This document shows positions 60,082-64,000 of a stretch of 64,000 bases of DNA, one piece after another. Source of the stretch: Vibrio ishigakensis. Its GTDB lineage: Bacteria; Pseudomonadota; Gammaproteobacteria; Enterobacterales; Vibrionaceae. The notes below the pieces were generated by a model that ran no database searches, was not told the origin of the DNA, and was given only the letters and a program-made list of their open reading frames with translations. The number at the start of each line of letters is the position of its first letter. The first letter of the stretch is position 1. The stretch spans positions 558,001 through 622,000 of the forward strand of contig NZ_AP024882.1 in assembly GCF_024347675.1 (NCBI RefSeq), read 5' to 3'. The position numbers were made by a program, and so were the translations under genes.

Positions 60082-61452
60082 TTAGAAGATAAGGTGGGCA
60101 ACACCTGCAATCACTGGAAGCGTGATAATGGTACGCAGGATAAAGATGATAAATAGCTCACCAATATTTACTGGGATCTTACTACCTAATAGCAGTGCAC
60201 CCACCTCAGACATATAGATAAGCTGAGTAACAGACATAGCTGCAATAACAAAACGAGTCAGCTCGCTATCGATAGATGCCGCTAGGATTGATGGGATAAA
60301 CATATCCGCAAAACCAACCACGATAGTTTGTGATGCTGCCGCCGCCTCTGGGATGGCTAGAAGCTCTAGGAAAGGAATAAATGGCTTACCTAGGATGGCA
60401 AATACTGAAGTGTATTCTGCGATAACCAGCGCAATGGTACCTAGACCCATAACCACAGGTAGTACGCCAAATACCATGTCTACAGCATTCTTAACGCCTT
60501 CTTGAGCAACTGATTTAACAGACTTCACTTGTGCCGCTTTAGTCAGTGCTAGCTCCATACCCCAAGAGAAGGTCGAGTGACCTGCTGGGATAGCGTTGTG
60601 CTCATGGTGAGGAGCTGTGCCATCGATAAATAGGTCTTTCTTACGGCTAAGTGGTGGAAGACGAGGAATGATGATCGCCGCAACCAGACCTGCAAGACAG
60701 ATAGCGCCATAGAAAGGTAGGAACAGGTGCTCCAACTCAACCTGAGCGATAACCACAAGGCTGAAAGTAATAGATACAGCTGAGAAGGTAGTACCCACAA
60801 CCGCAGCTTCACGCTGGGTATAAAAGTTGTTCTCATACTGCTTGCTGGTCATCAGGATACCAACACTGCCGTCACCCAACCATGAAGCGATACAGTCGAT
60901 TGCAGAGCGACCAGGAAGGTTGAAGATAGGACGCATTACCTTACTAAGCAGGGTGCCGAATAGTTCAAGCAGACCAAAGTTCAGTAGGAAAGGAAGCAGC
61001 AAGCCCGCGAAGATAAACACTGAGAACAGAGTTGGCAGAAGACCGTCTAGAACCAGACCACCAGTGTTCTCTTCCCAAACCGCTTCAGGACCCACTTGGA
61101 AGTAAGTCATCACTACCGCGATACCACCGATTACACGTACGGCTAGCCATAGTGGCGATGGGTTGAATAGGCTATTAAGGAACGGGCTGCGTTCAATAAA
61201 TTCAGGGTTCTTTACTTTGCAGGCAAGGGATGCCGCTGCCATAAGCGCAATAACAAGGGTAACGATAGTTACAAGATGCGTTTCTAGTACAGATTGCAAT
61301 GTCTTAGCTAGAACGGCCACTGGGATAGTCAGTGAGTCGTTATAGCTGATCGGTGCCATAAACAGGAATAGACCGATCACAGACGGGATAAAGAACTTCC
61401 AGAAATTCGCTTTTTTTGGCGCTTCTGATTGTGTTGTGCTGTTGTTTTGCAT
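60082..61452 (-). CDS. YjiH-family membrane protein
   Basis: The 456-residue inner-membrane protein has about eight to ten hydrophobic segments. It carries gate-like motifs of the nucleoside-recognition (Gate) family (LPGRSAIDCIASWLGDGSVGILMTSKQYEN in parts). It matches YjiH of E. coli in size and plan; the substrate is unknown. It is a single gene with a two-way terminator after it and a 212-bp gap upstream with nothing recognised. Confidence 0.85.
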   Translation of the reverse strand: MQNNSTTQSEAPKKANFWKFFIPSVIGLFLFMAPISYNDSLTIPVAVLAKTLQSVLETHLVTIVTLVIALMAAASLACKVKNPEFIERSPFLNSLFNPSPLWLAVRVIGGIAVVMTYFQVGPEAVWEENTGGLVLDGLLPTLFSVFIFAGLLLPFLLNFGLLELFGTLLSKVMRPIFNLPGRSAIDCIASWLGDGSVGILMTSKQYENNFYTQREAAVVGTTFSAVSITFSLVVIAQVELEHLFLPFYGAICLAGLVAAIIIPRLPPLSRKKDLFIDGTAPHHEHNAIPAGHSTFSWGMELALTKAAQVKSVKSVAQEGVKNAVDMVFGVLPVVMGLGTIALVIAEYTSVFAILGKPFIPFLELLAIPEAAAASQTIVVGFADMFIPSILAASIDSELTRFVIAAMSVTQLIYMSEVGALLLGSKIPVNIGELFIIFILRTIITLPVIAGVAHLIF

Positions 61453-61664
61453 AGTTCGCTCGCGAGCAACGTGATTAGTTCGAGAATCACGAAGATCGTA
61501 TTCTCGTTTTGCTGAAATTTTAGTTGGCGCGAATCATATATGCACAATTGTTTCTTGGCAATAGTATTCACTAAACACGTTTAAGTATTCAGTTGGTAAT
61601 ATGAGGCTGATCGGAATTGGTAGATTTATGTAAATGAGATTGGGTTAATGTTGATATTTCGTAC

Positions 61665-62063
61665 TTAATTGAAGTGTTCCATCTGACTGGCAAATTCTAC
61701 CCAATCTTGTTTATGTTGCTCGTAAACAGAGAAACTTGGCGGTGGGAAGTCTTGCACATCAAACACACCCATAGGAATCACTGCGAATTCACGCGCCACT
61801 GATAGCGACAACATCATAGTAGTGCCGCAAGCTGGGCAAAAGCTGTGCTTTACTGAATTCTGGCTATCCGCAATACGGGTAAAGTGGTTGAGATTGCCAT
61901 TTATAGAAACATTTTCCTGAAGGAACCTTACCTGAACACCGAATACGCTCCCCGTCCTCTTTTGGCAGGAAATGCAGTGGCACAGGGCTGAGCGGATTGG
62001 CTCACCACGGGTCACTATTTCTACCTCGCCACAACTGCAGGATGCTTTGCGTATTTTGGTCAT
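61665..62063 (-). CDS. GFA/CENP-V-family zinc protein
   Basis: The 132-residue protein has the zinc-binding pattern of the GFA family: Cys9, Cys11, Cys28, Cys30 and Cys33 (SCSCGEV, LCHCISCQKRTG) and a later CPACGT pair. Members are named for glutathione-dependent formaldehyde-activating enzyme, though that activity is doubtful for most. Its substrate is unknown. It is a single gene. It ends 200 bp from the YjiH gene. Confidence 0.88.
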   Translation of the reverse strand: MTKIRKASCSCGEVEIVTRGEPIRSALCHCISCQKRTGSVFGVQVRFLQENVSINGNLNHFTRIADSQNSVKHSFCPACGTTMMLSLSVAREFAVIPMGVFDVQDFPPPSFSVYEQHKQDWVEFASQMEHFN

Positions 62064-62188
62064 CGTTTATCTCCGAACTTTGTTACTGAAATCTTAGCGC
62101 AAAGGCGTTTTGTTGCACCAAACTCGTGTTTAAATCTGCGACATATTCATTGGTAAGGTGAGATTTACGACCGTTTTGCCAGAGGCTT

Positions 62189-62206
62189 TGTGAGAGATCT
62201 CTTACA
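62189..62206 (+). promoter_or_regulatory. GacA/VarA-type upstream site for csrB
   Basis: TGTGAGAGATCTCTTACA matches the GacA/UvrY/VarA consensus TGTAAG-N6-CTTACA at 11 of 12 fixed bases. It lies about 140-155 bp before the RNA's likely start, as in other csrB/rsmZ genes. Confidence 0.82.
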
Positions 62207-62344
62207 AATGCGTGAGAAAAGGGGCTTTTATTACTGGAATAAAACAGAATTCTTACTCTAAATTATTGTTATATATGGTTATTTTTTGTTTTTATCGATC
62301 CCATAAATTATCTGAATGCCATACATCTATTGTTAGATCAGCAG

Positions 62345-62751
62345 AAAAAGACGAAACTTTAGTTGTAGGCAGGAAGCCGAGGAAATGGATACCTCAGGAT
62401 GAGGGACGATGACTAGGATAGTCATTGAAAAAGGACTTAGGACATTGTACGGATACATTAGTTACTAGGATGGTAGCTAGCAAAGGATCGCAATGGACAC
62501 CTCTAGGATAGAGGAAAGGAACAACATCAGGATGATGTAAAGGATACCGCTCAAGGATATGAGTGAGCAGCACCAAAAAGGACATTGGTCAGCCGGGATA
62601 AGGCGTTGGACACCGCTAGGAAGGCGAGAAAGGAATAAGCTTAGGATAAGCAGGCTATCAAGGATTAGATGCAAGGAGCACTTTTTAGTAGCCGGATTGC
62701 TGCGAGTAAGACTATAACCCCGTCGGGCTTTCGCCCTTCGGGGTTTTTCTT
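62345..62751 (+). ncRNA. csrB: CsrB-family regulatory RNA
   Basis: About 400 nt with some 27 GGA triplets between 62371 and 62697. Many lie in hairpin loops with the AGGA at the top: CCTCAGGATGAGG (62392), GACTAGGATAGTC (62411), CTCTAGGATAGAG (62501), CATCAGGATGATG (62525), CTCAAGGATATGAG (62550), GCTTAGGATAAGC (62639). The tail AGTAGC-GGAT-TGCTGCGA matches the E. coli CsrB 3' region, and a rho-independent terminator ends it. It should bind and sequester many CsrA molecules, relieving their repression of mRNAs. The 5' end is approximate. Vibrio species carry several such RNAs. Short open frames on both strands here are not genes. Confidence 0.93.
62716..62751 (+). terminator. Terminator of csrB
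   Basis: AACCCCG with nested GGGC/GCCC closes to CGGGGTT and is followed by TTTCTTT. Confidence 0.92.
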
Positions 62752-62957
62752 TATCTGCTCTTGATAAAACCCTTCCCAGAGTCGCACCTTACTCTCCACC
62801 ACATTTTGTCATCTTGATCGCGTTTCTTAGTTAAATCCGTTTCCTCATAACCGTTATTCATTGCAATTCATATGCTGAGTGGGAGCATAGTTTGTACAAG
62901 CGAAAAGGCTTGCTGTATCTGATACAAGATTTGCGTAACTTAAGGGGGAAATTAGTT

Positions 62958-63203
62958 ATGAGTGTTCAGGGATGTATAGATTATCTTGCGTCGGTGAGAA
63001 ACCTAAAGTCGAAAGAGAGCGACAGTAAACAATCTCGAATGTTAGACGTTGACCACTATTTTGAAGAGAAACGCCTGCAGCGCTTGGAAGACGGTTTGTT
63101 TGAGAGTGAGAGTATCTATCTGATGGGTGCGAGCAACAAAGGAACTAACAATTCAAGCGTCTCGCTAGACCAGGGAATGGTGTTTAGAAGCAGCGACGAC
63201 TAG
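62958..63203 (+). CDS. Small protein (81 residues), unknown function
   Basis: ATG 62958 has a GGGGGA ribosome site nine bases upstream. The frame is open from 62892 but the earlier start is weaker. The protein is soluble, with a basic, charged middle (ARNLKSKESDSKQSRMLD-like, DYLASVRNLKSK) and an acidic helical part (EEKRLQRLEDGLFESESIY). It ends in DQGMVFRSSDD. It has a downstream terminator. I do not recognise a family. It lies directly after csrB, about 200 bp away on the same strand, but no link is shown. Confidence 0.65.
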   Translation: MSVQGCIDYLASVRNLKSKESDSKQSRMLDVDHYFEEKRLQRLEDGLFESESIYLMGASNKGTNNSSVSLDQGMVFRSSDD

Positions 63204-63222
63204 AAAAGTTTCATTAAAAATC

Positions 63223-63251
63223 CCGGAGCATGTCGGCACACTCCGGGATGG
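63223..63251 (+). terminator. Hairpin after the small gene
   Basis: ATCCCGGAG and CTCCGGGAT pair around a 12-base loop. Its core resembles the dispersed repeats at 3946 and 26812, so it may be one copy serving as terminator. Confidence 0.65.
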
Positions 63252-63264
63252 TTTCTTGCGTCTA

Positions 63265-64000
63265 TTAAACGGAGTTTTTCAGCTCTGTCGTGATCTCTGC
63301 AGCACTGCCATTGACCACATTAAGATGAACATCTCGTTGTGGGAATGGGATGGTAATGCCTTTCGCGTCGAACTGACGTTTGATCTCTTCGGTGACATCC
63401 CAATAGGTATCCCAATAGTCGTCGGTCTTAACCCAAGGACGGACAATCAGGTCTACTGAAGATTCGTTTAGGGTATGAACACGCACGTTCGGTTCAGGCT
63501 TCTTCAGAACCATATCGTTCGCTTCAAGCACATCCATTGCAATTTTCTTCGCATAGTCGAAGTCGTCTTCGTAGGCGATACCAAATACCATATCCACACG
63601 GCGAACACGTTCAGCGGTCATGTTGTTGATCACATCACCCCAAATCTTATTGTTTGGAATGACTAGTGTTTGGTTATCTAGGGTTCGGATGGTGGTCGAT
63701 ACTAGGCTCATATGGCTCACAGTGCCTTGGATGCCAGCTACCTGAACCAAGTCTTTTACATCGAATGGACGGTAGATCAGTATCATCAAGCCAGATGCGA
63801 AGTTGGAGAGGGTATCTTGCAATGCAAAACCAATGATGACACCAGCGACACCGAAACCAGTAAGCAGTGGACCAAGGTTAATGCCCAGTTGTGATAGACC
63901 AATCAATAGGCCGATAAAGGTCACTGCCTTGGACGCGATAGAAATAAAGAAGTCCTGCATCAAGACGCTGAAATCCATCTTGGAGTGCGAGACACTCTTT
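63265..64000 (-). CDS. mscS: MscS-family mechanosensitive channel (5' end cut by window edge)
   Basis: The frame continues to the window edge at 64000 without a start, so the first 40-50 residues are missing. The visible 245 residues hold the MscS pore helix and core (GVAGVIIGFALQDTLSNFASGLMIL in parts), the beta domain (DLVQVAGIQGTVSHMSLVSTTIRT in parts; VIPNNKIWGDVINNMT) and the C-terminal domain. It is close to E. coli MscS in plan (286 residues). It should protect against osmotic downshift. The other MscS-like gene in the window (15800) is longer and distinct. Confidence 0.9.
   Translation of the reverse strand, partial: KSVSHSKMDFSVLMQDFFISIASKAVTFIGLLIGLSQLGINLGPLLTGFGVAGVIIGFALQDTLSNFASGLMILIYRPFDVKDLVQVAGIQGTVSHMSLVSTTIRTLDNQTLVIPNNKIWGDVINNMTAERVRRVDMVFGIAYEDDFDYAKKIAMDVLEANDMVLKKPEPNVRVHTLNESSVDLIVRPWVKTDDYWDTYWDVTEEIKRQFDAKGITIPFPQRDVHLNVVNGSAAEITTELKNSV

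Noticed and set aside
62212..62674. Short open reading frames on both strands across 62212-62674
   Set aside because: They lie on or just before the csrB RNA; their sequence is explained by GGA-rich hairpins and none has a ribosome site with conserved-looking product.
1..64000. Chromosome II replication origin (rctB iterons)
   Set aside because: No rctB, parA2/parB2 or repeated RctB 12-mers were seen, although parS2 sites suggest the origin is near.
1..64000. tRNA, rRNA, CRISPR, prophage or integron features
   Set aside because: None was recognised on either strand by eye; a short tRNA could be missed without a covariance search.

Overview
The window looks like chromosome II of a Vibrio-type gammaproteobacterium. 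The clearest signs are the convergent cqsS/cqsA pair for CAI-1 quorum sensing, a Vibrio-style CsrB regulatory RNA, and three exact matches (2870, 12113, 47946) to the 13-bp parS2 centromere consensus of Vibrio chromosome II. These sites suggest the window lies near the chromosome II origin, although no origin, rctB or parAB2 is present. I saw no tRNA, rRNA, CRISPR array, integrase or intact insertion sequence. The region reads as resident chromosome rather than an island.

Layout. 1-2 kb: the end of a type I secretion locus (ABC exporter cut by the window edge, plus HlyD-type adaptor). 2.2-6 kb: pdxH, a LysR regulator, a cluster of palindromic repeats, and btuB behind a cobalamin riboswitch. 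6.5-12 kb: proline catabolism (putA plus a separate gene for what looks like the C-terminal PutA domain), then an MFS exporter behind a promoter with a SoxR-like box, coupled to an unknown small gene. 12-22.9 kb: patatin-like lipase, orphan FetB-like permease, two paralogous small outer-membrane barrels flanking a [2Fe-2S] protein, LysR-mscS divergent from chrA, an AraC regulator, an outer-membrane barrel, an AhpD-like protein and a TraF-like outer-membrane protein. 23-31.7 kb: a GGDEF enzyme, an MFS/LysR divergent pair, a metallo-beta-lactamase-fold gene and TetR regulator sharing tandem operators, aroG, and small genes, one behind an FNR-like site.

32-35.5 kb: cqsS and cqsA. 35.8-38.2 kb: astA-astB for arginine catabolism. 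38.5-42.3 kb: an ABC exporter and a second diguanylate-cyclase-like protein with a degenerate motif. 42.5-49.4 kb: alpha-glucan use (glgX divergent from lamB-malM, then a cytoplasmic GH13 enzyme), with CRP and MalT sites before lamB. 49.6-58 kb: an enlarged yjbEFGH/gfc-type exopolysaccharide-export locus. It holds a forward operon (YjbE-, YjbF-, YjbG- and YjbH-like) facing a second set on the other strand (barrel, proline-rich lipoprotein, second YjbH). 58.3-64 kb: EamA transporter coupled to an Ada-like regulator/methyltransferase, YjiH-like membrane protein, GFA-family protein, the csrB RNA with a GacA/VarA-type upstream site, a small unknown gene and an MscS channel cut by the right edge.

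Regulation is the main theme: quorum sensing, Csr/Var, c-di-GMP enzymes, envelope polysaccharide genes and many one-component regulators sit together. All calls rest on reading the sequence and recalling families; no database search was run.
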